Source of the DNA: Andrena cerasifolii
Lineage: Eukaryota > Arthropoda > Insecta > Hymenoptera > Andrenidae
Assembly: GCF_050908995.1 (NCBI RefSeq)
Contig: NC_135120.1
Coordinates: 18,799,433-18,863,432 of the forward strand
Length of the DNA stretch: 64,000 nt
Direction of reading: 5' to 3'
Shown: piece after piece, positions 11,571 to 21,974 of the stretch
Layout: each line of letters begins with the position of its first letter
Position numbering within the stretch: position 1 is the stretch's first letter
Notes under the pieces: model-generated
The model's input: only the letters and a program-made list of their open reading frames with translations
What the model was told of the DNA's origin: nothing
The model's database searches: none
Position numbers and translations under genes: made by a program

Positions 11571-12587
11571 CACAGTGGGGAAATTTTGCGATTTTATGGC
11601 CAAAACTACAGAAACGAAATTTTTTAATTTTACAAATTTAATACAAACGTTAATTGAAGAATATCCATTTTCGTGGTGAGAACCTAAAAACTTATTTTTA
11701 ATATATAAAATTCGGCACTTTTACGTTCTAATATATGAGAAACTAAATTATCCGAAAAACAGCACTTACAAAAATTACGAACGAAAAAGATTTTTTTATT
11801 ATTTACATTTATACACTTTTTTCTTTGTTAGAGCATGCCTCTGCTACAGTGCAGCAGGGCATAGCAGAAGGATTATCGCTTCTGTCGACAAACAAACATA
11901 CATAATACAAACAATCAAACAGAGTATCGAAGCGGAATAAAGTCGTTTAAAAAATAATAAAAAGGTTTGTAATGTATAACATGTGAACCAGTCTCGGTCA
12001 CAGTTATGTCGTATGTTAGCCAAGACACACTGGATCGTGTTTAAAAAATGCATATAATTACAAGATTAGCAACTATTAGCAATTAATAATTGCATTTATA
12101 GAATCAAAATAGTCCAACGTAAAATAGGAATGAAAATCATTGCAGGATATTATGGGATTGATAACTATTTTATGTATTAAAAATTGATTCTTATATGAAA
12201 AGTTTATTTCTAAAACACTACTTTAAAAATTGTATAAATTACGTATTAAAAATCGAAAATTAATTATTTTGAGGACAAAAAGATATCTTACGCACCACCA
12301 TGAATTGAATCCATGCCATCAAATTATTTTCAGGTCTTTGGATAAATACAATATAAGTGTTGGAAGCAACTTGAAAATCTGGTTTAATTCTTTGCGATCG
12401 ATCTACCCTCACGTGAACATAAACATTTGCGAGTCTATACGAGCTTTGTATTAAAACTTTTAACAGTAAAATCGGTGGCATTTGATACTCATATTAGTTC
12501 TTCAATTGACATTTGCATTTATTTCGTCGAATTCAAAAAAATATTTTTGTGGTTTTGGCCATAAAATCGCTAAATTTCCCCACTGTG
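11571..12587. mobile_element. Transib-type non-autonomous transposon, copy 1
   Basis: Inverted ends of about 37 bp open CACAGTGGGGAAATTT and continue GCGATTTTATGGCCAAAA. They are flanked by a perfect 5 bp direct repeat CGGCA (11566-11570 and 12588-12592). The 1017 bp AT-rich interior has no transposase frame that I recognise. Known: Transib transposons have ends beginning CACWATG/CACARTG, make 5 bp GC-rich target duplications (CGNCG-like), and are the transposase family related to RAG1. The first seven bases equal the V(D)J RSS heptamer, and an A-rich stretch lies 22-23 bp inside. The shorter copy at 52323 shares both ends and the interior motif GAGCATGCCTCTGCTACAG. Confidence 0.8.
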
Positions 12588-13680
12588 CGGCACCTCGGGA
12601 GAGATGGTCAGATGTCATGACTTCAGTTTTCATCCCGATTGACAGTAAATATTGTCTTAAAGCAAATATCGAACAATTTTTCTGAATCAGCATAAAATTC
12701 TGAACCTATTAGGTTTATTCTAATAAAATAATTAATATCTATATTAGTTTTAATAATCATTTTATATTAGGTCGACCGCTTCTCCCGGATTTACCCTATC
12801 CTCGTCCTTTTGATGAAAGTCGTTATACACGTATCCACTTACTTGATCCAAGCAGCCCTTTTGGGCTACGGAAGGGTGCTCACAACGTTGGCCCATAATC
12901 AGCGATTACCTACTTCGATACCGCGGAAGATTCGAGATAAGGTACCCTTATTGAGCCAACGATTACGAGGACCTGCCTTGCCTCAGATCTTGCCAGGTAC
13001 TCATCGATCAGGTAGTCCAACCCCCTATCGGGATTTATTCCTATTCTGATTGTGTCATTCTAAGGCCAACGAGCGATATAAGCTCCTAATCGTTCCGGTG
13101 GATGCAACGTGGCAGGACCTAATACAGAAAATAAACTCGTCGAGCAGACCCCCAGGACCGTTGCTCCGCAGCGTCTGATCGCGAGGCGCATCGGAAATGG
13201 GCCGCGCGTGAAGCGGGTCGTAACGACGCGGCAATCTGCGCCAGGGAAAACGTAAACAAGCATCGAGACCCGGCATCGCGACGCCGTGGCGCACGCGGGT
13301 CACCTAACCCCAGCCGCCCCTCCGTAATGACGCGGTACATTTGAACCGGGCCAGATATCAGACAGCGAGAGATAACCGCGCGAGCCGAGGCGGGAGTGGC
13401 GGGCGAGCCGGAATAAAAGCAGCGAGCTCGGCAGAGAGAGCGTTTCGCAGATATTCCGCCGGCCGCTATCTCTCTTTATGGTGGCCGATTGCGCGCTCGC
13501 GTGCGCCCAGATAGCCGACATGCAGCAGCGGGACGCGCGTGTGAGAGGGTGGGGAATGTCCAGGCGTACGCGAGCGAGCGCGCAAGCACACGCTGCCACC
13601 GGAGGGCGGGCGTATTAACGGATAGGCCTGCGCGTACGCATACCTGAAATAATATTACAAACGGAGGTTATCCACCGTCT

Positions 13681-13792
13681 AGGGCGGCAGTGGTGGCGGC
13701 GGTCGTGGTGATGGGGATGCTACCGATGGTGGTGGTGGCGTTGATGGCGTTGCTGGTGGTGGTGGCGGTGGCGTCCTGGCCGTTGCTGGAGG
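13681..13792. repeat. GGT/GGC/GAT trinucleotide-rich tract
   Basis: The plus strand is an imperfect series of GGT, GGC, GTT and GAT triplets. Frame by frame it gives Val/Ala/Leu-rich or Pro/Thr-rich runs. The minus-strand Pro-rich frame resembles low-complexity protein, but nothing bounds it as an exon. Confidence 0.65.
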
Positions 13793-14210
13793 TAGCGTCT
13801 GGCCGCGATAGTAACGCGAGGGTAGCCGCCACCCCGCGGTGTTCCTCGCCCGCCCAAGGTAATCGTTCACGCGATATTCCTGTTATTCCACCAGATTTAA
13901 ATAATATTCACTTTAACAGATTTTTAAACGAGCCCCATTTTATCGGCCGCCCTCTCCACGGCGATTCGTGACACGCCGGGGAATGTGTTTCGACGGCGCT
14001 AGACGGGCTCAATGTCGCTCCGCGATTCCGCTTCCCTTCGTCCTTTCTTTTAACGGCTTAGGTATTTCGTGGACTAAACATGATGTCCAAGAATTCATAC
14101 TCTGCGTTTCGACTTCTCACGGGTGTACTTATAAGAAATAATGTGATTCGTAGTGGTTCAGTGTACGATAAGTCAGACATTTATTTATTTGTACCAAAGG
14201 GTTTTCCCTT

Positions 14211-14228
14211 ATATATATATATATATAA
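14211..14228. repeat. AT dinucleotide microsatellite at a LINE tail
   Basis: About eight AT units are followed by AATAATACTATAATAATACT. On the minus strand this lies directly after the reverse-transcriptase fragment, where a LINE 3' microsatellite tail would be expected. Confidence 0.65.
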
Positions 14229-14239
14229 TAATACTATAA

Positions 14240-14832
14240 TAATACTAAATAGTGGAGTATTCCTTAGCACTCTGGGCGGTACATTAAGTTCGAATAAGCT
14301 TAGAAGCTCCGGACACTGGACGTGGTGATTCATAGCTTTAAAAGTAAGTATTAGATCGGATAAAAGCCTCCGCTTTTCAGAGGAAGGTAGCCCAGAGTAG
14401 AAAGGATATTTTCATAATTATGAGAAAATCTATCAAAAGGAATACGCAATTTGTAAGCTGCATATCTCAAATATCTATGTTGGATGCTCTCCAAAGATTT
14501 GATGCGACAGACAGGGTAAGGATTCCAAAGATTAGAACAATATTCCAAATGAGGAAGAACAAGGGTGGTGTAAAGAGTATTAAGCGTCTTTGGGTTCCTG
14601 AAGTCAACGGCAGCTCTCATCATGAAACCGAGGGCTCTAGAGGCTGTACATCTAATATGGACATAGTGTTTTCTAAAATCCGCTGAGGCAGAGATGATAA
14701 TTCCTAGGTCACGAATGGAATCAACAGAACCCAGAAACCTCCCATTAACCTCCCAGGCATATAACATCATCCAGTAATTAGCTTGTTGAGATCATATTTT
14801 TGACATTGCATATGGACCGAGACAACTTCCAA
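14240..14832 (-). mobile_element. LINE reverse-transcriptase C-terminal fragment, 5' truncated
   Basis: The minus-strand frame (14770 to 14351) carries the C-terminal part of a jockey/CR1-like reverse transcriptase. Visible landmarks are DLGIIISASADFRKHY, ALGFMMRAAVDFRNP, LYTTLVLPHLEYCSNLWNP and a basic ESIQHRYLRY segment. Upstream, in another frame, QCQKYDLNKLI resembles the RT segment that normally precedes a DLNKL..WC motif, so roughly 40-60 residues are missing around 14765. Downstream, a frameshift near 14390 leads to EKRRLLSDLILTFKAMNHH, the usual tail of such proteins. It is inactive. The AT microsatellite follows its 3' end. Confidence 0.85.
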
Positions 14833-15425
14833 ATTCGATTACGATCCGACGCGTTACGAAGTCCATTCCGCACCACCAACCCCCAGCAGCTCTTTCATCC
14901 CTTCCCATTCTTCCTCGTTTCATCCTCAGCCGCGACTCTGCCATTTCTTCATCGTTGTCGCCTGGGCCGACAGCCGAGTAACTTTTATCGCAGGGCCGTT
15001 CGCGTTTATAAGCCCGAATAAGGATCAAACGACGTCCTTGCGCGTTATGAAATTGAAATCCCGGCTAGTGCGTGGACGAGGCAACGCTGCTTTCCCTGTA
15101 GGGCTGACCTGTCGCCTCGGTTATGGGTGCTTTCGTGGAAAATGGCACGGATCGGACGGTCTGCGAGAGGTTTTACGCTTCTTACCACCGGGCATTTGGA
15201 CCTGGCCAGCCCAAACTGGTCATGCTTCACTGTATGGGGTATCTGTCCAGGGCTGCTCGAACTTCGCAGAGACGTAAAACGTCGCGAAACGGGGTACTGG
15301 TCGTTTCCACTCTTCCTCGTCATTTCATCACCTCCCCTTTGCAGAGAATTTGAAGAACGACGTTGCAGTGAACGATATGCCGCACTTGTACTTGATGGGA
15401 CACGATTAAAAGCTACACTTCCGTA
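14833..15425. other. Unique non-coding DNA between LINE and TTAA element
   Basis: About 590 bp of mixed composition with overlapping short frames on both strands. No domain, splice-bounded exon or repeat was recognised. Confidence 0.45.
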
Positions 15426-16171
15426 TTAAGGGGTTACGCCACCCTGAGGCGCTCGAAACAGCACTAAACTGGACGATTTTTTTTACTGATACTATGAGGT
15501 TCAAAATCCTTTCTTTTCTTCTTATGTGTAGAACATGTATTAGTGCATATATTGTATAAATACTGTACAAAAATATTAAAAAATGACCGAGTTATTTGTT
15601 GTCCCGCGGAGCTCGTCCGCCGTTACACGCGTGACTGATATAACAAATTATAACGCCCAGGCTCATCTGAAATGAAAAACATGATGATTTTCGTGTTCCT
15701 TAGTGAAATACCTACAATGTAGCGTACGGATTTAAGAAAAAAAAATTATTGCACAAATGAGAGCAAGGTGAAGAAAATTATTCGTTTTTCACCTGACAAA
15801 ACGAACTTAAAACATTTATTATATACGAATGGGTTATCGCATGAAAAAAATGATAGGCTACATTGTAGACAATACCATTAAGAATATGCGTACCAAGTTT
15901 GAAATCAATCGGACAAATAGTTTTGGAGATATTTGATATATCACCTTTGAAAATGTAGTTTCGAGAAAAACCCAAAAGAAGAAAACTAGAATGGTCGCTA
16001 CCTGCTGCGGAATATCGACATCCGCGCCTCGTTTAAAGTCTATAACTCGGCTATTTTGGGGGATTTTTGCGTCTACCACGACTTAAATTATTCTTTAAAC
16101 TTCACGAAATAAAAAAATGCAAAGAAAAAAAATCATTTTTTCAAAACTTTCAGGGTGGCGTAACCACTTAA
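15426..16171. mobile_element. TTAA-flanked non-autonomous element (piggyBac-like)
   Basis: The left end reads TTAAGGGGTTACGCCACC(CTGA). The right end is the complement with one substitution (TTAAGTGGTTACGCCACC on the minus strand). The 18 bp inverted ends are directly flanked by TTAA at 15426-15429 and 16168-16171. Known: TTAA target specificity is the hallmark of the piggyBac superfamily. The ~740 bp AT-rich core holds only short frames, so the copy is non-autonomous. The terminal G rather than C is atypical, so the superfamily call is tentative; the element call is firmer. Confidence 0.7.
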
Positions 16172-17566
16172 GTCTCGGCTCGATCGCAACAATCGCTGAT
16201 TCTGACAATTTATAAATTAGAGAATATTTAAGAGTTTCTGCTTCATTCGTTATTTTACCGTGACAAAATATCGTGCCTCGCGTAAGGTAATTAAAAACAG
16301 AAGCAAGCACACCACGCGCTGGGTGCTCGTACTTTTTAATCCCGTGTTTGGCGTGGAGTGTAGCGGGACCGAGTACATACATTGCATCGCGAACGACAAC
16401 AAAACTACCCCCGAACGATGTCATAACGCGGCCCAGAACGCTTCCACTAAACTCCAGCGCTTTGCCAGCGCGTAAGATTGCCGTTCGAATATTAACGAGA
16501 ATCCGCGATGCACCCAGGCGGATGAGAAGTTACGAAATCTGACGTTAAGCGGACGGAAAGCTGCATGTGGCTCAACGATACTGCTGAAGACTGCGTGCCC
16601 CTGAAAACGTTGGCTGGATTTCGGATAGAGGGGCGATGTAGCGTTTTCGGCGCGGAGGAGGAGGGTATCAGGGGTCTGGCGAGCCGTCTGGGAGGAAAGA
16701 GGGTGCGGAAAGCCCTTATCTTACCTGAACTCTTGCGCCACGGCCGGGGTATTCATAAAGTCTCGGGGGTTAAGCCTCTCCGTTGACTGGATCCTGCTCT
16801 CTTCCTCCCGCCAGGTATCCGGCAGCCGCGCGTTCTTGCTCCCGCGGACAGCCACTCGAGCTTCTCCAGTACACTGCGCTTGTACCGGCTTGACCGAGAA
16901 GGTATAATCCGCTGCACACACTAGTTACAACCCATTAGTTGCCTCTCCCCGGACCACCCAGCAACTGCTCTATCCAACCCTCCGGCTGGTCCAGCCGCAT
17001 CCCCTTCGCCCCGTGGCTCCTCCTCGCCGCACCCTCTAGCCTTAATAATGCATCCGGAAGATGCTTAATCGAGTCTCGCAACTCATTTGTGATTCGGTGG
17101 ATGTGCTCTCGTCACTCTCCTCTCCCGTCCCTCTCTCTCTTTCTCCCTGCGGGCCCTGCGTGTCCGTTCATCCGCTTCTGCCGTTCCTGTCTTCGCGAGA
17201 TACGCCCCTGTCCGCTTCGTCCCTGCGCTACGTTCCGCTGGCCAGAGAGAACTTTTCGTCAGCAGCCGCTCGCATCAACGAAAACCTTCCAGAGTCCACT
17301 GAAATTGAATGACCGCGACTCGACGTCAAGTTTCGATTCGTTGATTTAATCAGCTCTCCATCTGGCCGCGTGACCCTGGCCAGGGAACTCGATTTCCGGT
17401 CGCGCATCGCCGTCAGGTGGAATCCTGTTACCCGACTTTTTTCCCTGACGCGTGCTACTTCGGCGTGAATCGCGACGAATTCGCGTCCCCGTTTCGGGAA
17501 ACGGCTGGAGCCTTTGAAATGCGTGGAAACGTTTTGTCTCGACATCTTATGTTTACAGACAAATAG
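16172..17566. other. Unique non-coding DNA, CpG-rich
   Basis: CpG-rich sequence with overlapping frames on both strands between 16.9 and 17.5 kb. Pyrimidine-rich tracts at 17.11-17.16 kb resemble splice-acceptor tracts, but no bounded exon follows. Nothing further was found. Confidence 0.4.
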
Positions 17567-17865
17567 GACAGATTTCGGTGTAATTTTCGTAGATTGCTGA
17601 AATTTGAATATGTTGCAGTCTTTAGTTATATTTAAAAGTACCTCGAAGGATTTTTCAAAATTTTGAAAAATTACGATTTTACAGCTGTTTGAAGTTGAGT
17701 ACTAACTTTTTTTCAATACATTATAGCTATGGAAGTAGTAAACGGATGGAGATGAGCTTTACGGTGCTTATAGAGAAGACATTGAAGTTTTAAGAAGAAA
17801 TTATTCCAGTTTAAAACAAAAATTGAAACATTTTTGTGCAATTATTTTAAACAAATGCAGGTTTT
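17567..17865 (+). repeat. Dispersed ~300 bp repeat, copy 1
   Basis: GACAGATTTCGGTGTAATTTTC through GCAATTATTTTAAACAAATG matches 45471-45769 in the same orientation, with roughly one mismatch per ten bases and a few small indels. Both copies keep CAATACATTATAGCTATGGA, GGAGATGAGCTTTACGGTGC and CAGCTGTTTGAAGTT. There are no inverted ends, no long frame and no clear target duplication. It may be part of a larger element whose ends are not shared. Family unknown. Confidence 0.75.
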
Positions 17866-20800
17866 TAACATTAGGCGCGATTTTAAAAATCTGAGAAAGG
17901 AGAATATAGTTCTATCCTTCCCCTTAAACTTACTCCGAAATCTGTCCGAGTTCGCATGGAATGTCCCAAAGATAAGTGGAAATCCTCCACCCATTCAATT
18001 TCTCTTCAAATTACTAACTCCTGGATCTCCAAAAAAAAATCCATCGGTGAGACATATCGCATTAATAGTTCAGCCTTATTTGCATCCTGAAAATTCCCGC
18101 AAAAAGTCATCGCGGAGCACGCTTTCCCCTTCCTAGGCCAGAGCTTCCCAGCCACTTCAAAGTTGCGCGATTAATTTCTTCCTGATGGGGGTTCGAGTTG
18201 AAAACGACGTCGCGGGGGTTGGAGTGCCAGTCAACTCTCGGCGACGTCGACTGAGAAAAAACGGATAAATATATACATACGTAGAAGAGTGGAGACGGAC
18301 GGGGGGAAGGGGACGTGGAAGAGGGAAAACGTAAAAGTGGAAGAGAGGGCATAATTAGCACCGGTGAGTCGTAGATAACGAAGTGTACGTATATGCAAAG
18401 GCAATTGTACGATAGTCGAGTGGCATCGTGGCTCTATAATAACGAGGAACGCTTATGTGCGCGCGCGGCTCGCGTTTATTCGTATCTATCGTAATGCAAC
18501 GATGTCATCCGCGTTAATTGGAGATGCCGCATAGGTGCATTATAGCCGCGGTGGCCCGATCAACCGCGAAGCACCGCGATCCTGCCCGCCATTAATTTAC
18601 AAAACGATGATTAGGGGACGCTGGAGGGGGTGGAATAAATCGGGAAGCGGGCTCCTTCCAGACATACTTGCCGCTGGCTCGTTAAAAAATGCCCGATGAA
18701 TATGCATAAACGGTGGCAACGGAGAGGCGACCCTTTAACGATCCCGCCAAATTAGAACATACAACCGCGTGTTAAAGTTATACAATTTACCGTCCCTTGT
18801 AATTAGTGGCCTTTCCACTTGCGAGGAATCCGTCGGCAGTGGTTTACTTTCGCCGGGTGCTATATCTTTGCAAACATTAGGGCCGCGAAGGAATGCGCCG
18901 GTGTTTACGTTGAACACCGAATTATCCGTTAATTGCGCGGTGGATCCTCGTGGATGAAATTCCACGGCTGAATGACACGATTTTTCCACCGTATCTAAAA
19001 CCGTCGGCTGAAGATCGATGCGTTTCTGGCTACGTGGAACCAATTAAGAATCCTCGAATCACCGATCCCTTCCGCGGCAACAGGAGACATTTATATAAAT
19101 ACCACAGCTCCTCCTTCCCTCGATTCTCCGTAGTAACCAGCCTCCGGTCGAACGGGGACCGGCGTTCCCCTGTAATTTAAACGAAATCGTAAAGGTACGA
19201 ATTGCCCGGGCGGTAAAAAAGCGCACGGCACTGCGACGATGAATGACCCCCGTTTTACTTTCGTTATTTCCCAACCATTTCTCTCCGGCTGACGTCAAAT
19301 GTCCACACTATTACAGAGCTGTTCTTTTACCTAAAAACCAATCTGTAACGTATGATGCATTGCTGGAGAGCCGGAACGTGGCTGCGCGCGCGTGCACGCA
19401 CCAACACGGTGCCGGTGTGCCTGATCTATGTCGGACAGGGACGGCTCATTGGCCTGTTTTAGGCAAACGGCTCCTGTCCCCGGGGTGTATTTCGCTTCTG
19501 CCGCTTTGTAGCCCCCGGTGATATTGGATTCATCATTCAGGCATCTTCGGAATCGTCCTTCCGTATCGCGGATCGGCCCTGAATGCCCAAACACCGACAG
19601 GAGAATACGATGATACGGGCGACGATACCGAAAACGTATCGCACGTCCCAGTACAGCGCGTCCCTTGGAGTCGGGGCAGGCTGTATCGTCGGAACGATTA
19701 AAGATACGGATGAACGCGATAAGATGTAATGGAACGATTCTTTTTGAATGGTGCTCCGTTAGAATGGAATATTGTTACGCGATGACGAGCATGTATGGGG
19801 GTTTGGGGTACAGTGGCGTTTCGAGTGCTTTTGGTACACTGATTCGCGTGACGTTACATTCCACGCGAGGCAGAATAGATGTCTGCGGGAGAGAATTATT
19901 TGATCACGAGGTACGGTGAACAGAAGTTTGCTTGACGGTGGTTAAAAATATTTCCTAGCACTCTCTGCTTTTTTACATTCCCCGTGCCCCACATTGCTTT
20001 TCCGCCCGCTCTCTCTTTTTTTTTTTTGCAAACAAAAATATGGTAAAAGGGCCGCGTCCTTATCGAAACTAGAGATGAATACCACTGCGTTAAATTTGGG
20101 GCGCGTTCCGCTCAATTTTTGAAGAGTTCCATTTTCACGGTAGATGAATATAAACCATCGCTCCTGGGGGATGCTTTCTTCAAAGGCTAGTTTTTTAACA
20201 GTTTCGAAACATTCGTGAAAAAAAGTCCGCTGCATGGAGAAGTACCTGGGCAAAACGTTGGCAGGTTTTCATAAAGGGAGCGAATATCCGTTCAACAAAA
20301 ACACAACAGGATGACAATGCGATTCCCGCATTTGAAATTTCATCACAAGAAAAACGATGACGATAGAATGAGAGAGATTCAGGAGCCTTTTCATTTCAAC
20401 ATCCCGTTCGCTTTTTCCCCCAGAAGCTTCTATTTCAACCGAATAGACTCCGAGCGGATGATCCTGGCGATAGATTGAAACGATAGAGAGCCCTGCTTTC
20501 CTTGACGAGCGAAAGAAAGCGAGAACTCCTATGGTTCACATTACCGCGAGCGTGGCGGCTCAGTCATTGATCAACATCACTGAAACCCCTTTAGCCTCAC
20601 AGTGACACACTGTTCCATGCGCTAGCCATTCGTACTTCCATCACGATTGTCCTAATTTCACTAAGCCAACACTCCACGAAACATTACTCCACAACGAAGC
20701 CACCAATTCACGTTCCCAACTACCACCGCACCCCTCTCGAAGCTAAGAAACCAAAAGCCAAATAGCTTCTACCAAACACTTCAACGTCCCACGTGGCGCT

Positions 20801-21614
20801 CACTTAACTTTCGAATTACAAAGAATAAAAGAGGAATCGCGTTTCCCCTCCCCAAACAATCATGCTTCGGCCAGAGTGACGAGAGGGGGTGGAAACTAAG
20901 TAACGACGATGCAGAGGGCTCCGGCTGGCGTGTAGGACACTCCATTAATAATACATCGGTCCCCATAGGCTTCTCGTATTTTTCTGGCAACGCGTTTCCA
21001 GCGATTCATTAATTGCTGACCTTGTTAGCGTAGCATTGTGAAGCGGCGGTCCCGAAACGGTGCTTGAGCGGCGCCCGCGGGACTTGGTCGGCCAAGGGAA
21101 CAAAGACAAGGTTTGGCGAGAATAAGAGAGACAGTAGAAGCGACGAGGAGGGAGGATCTCGCTTGGCATTGTCATGCATTCAGCTCCGGCACATAATAAT
21201 GCCAGGTCCCCTTTGTCGTTCATGCGACCTCCTGTTTTCTGGCTGGCTCTAGTCACGATCGCCCCGGCCATCATTGCCCCGTATCCCCGTGTCCCCGCTT
21301 GGGTCGCTTCCTTGCTCGCGACCTTGCGCGCAAAAACCCTGCGACGAGGACTAGAGGACAAGGGAGAACGTGAGGTGGCCGCGGAATTCGGGGGCCTTTG
21401 AAAAAATCGCCCATTTCCCCGCATGTCTGTCGGCATCGGGGAGAAATCTCGACGGCTAGATGTGTTAATGGCCCTCTCTAAGGGTTGCACTTGCGTTGCG
21501 AGAGTAGGGATGGGATTTGGAAGGGAGACTTTTGAATTGGTAATACTTAAGTGTCTTTGCAGTTTACATTCTTGATTCTGTTCAAGTTCAAGTTACTTTA
21601 TTTCGGATTTTTAT
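17866..21614. other. Unique non-coding DNA, no supported gene
   Basis: CpG-rich with short frames on both strands. A minus-strand 181-codon frame at 20945-21490 and its plus-strand counterparts are low in information and overlap. No tRNA-like arms or element ends were seen. A T-rich run at about 20015 is simple sequence. Confidence 0.4.
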
Positions 21615-21974
21615 GTCGGGGAGAGGTGCTATAAGAGGGAGAGGTTTTAAATGAGACGAATTGAAGGAACAAAATTCGAAACGCATTACACATGCAAGGT
21701 ATTTTCCTGTTTATGTCAACACTAGTGCCCAGTCATTTGACGTAAACTTCACTGCGGTCTCATTTGCAACAGTGTAGTAATCGGCAGTTCGTGTTTTTCG
21801 GTAGTCTAAATGAACATCTTATAAATTATTCTCAGTTGCTAACAGATTGAACTTACAGATAAGACAAATTTGGTCTCAACTGGTCTCCCCTACATGTTTT
21901 TTAAATACCTATTATGATATTGTCAGAAATGGACGCTAAACAAAAGTGTCCTTTTTATAGCACCTCTCCCCTAC
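21615..21974. mobile_element. 360 bp MITE with 24 bp inverted ends
   Basis: The left end GTCGGGGAGAGGTGCTATAA is matched at the right by the complement (GTAGGGGAGAGGTGCTATAA on the minus strand). Two or three differences occur over 24 bp. The interior is AT-rich with no coding frame. No clear target duplication was found, so I do not assign a superfamily. Ends are read by eye and could shift by a few bases. Confidence 0.65.

Larger units (their letters stand above)
12593..14239. other. Unique DNA, AT-rich then strongly CpG-rich
   Basis: The first 200 bp are AT-rich. From about 13.05 to 13.65 kb the sequence is very rich in CpG with overlapping frames on both strands, as a promoter or regulatory region could be. 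No splice-bounded coding exon was found. The GGN repeat at 13681 is listed separately. Confidence 0.4.

Noticed and set aside
13685..13870. Pro-rich minus-strand peptide as a proline-rich domain.
   Set aside because: It follows from the GGT/GGC triplet repeat on the plus strand and has no bounding splice sites.
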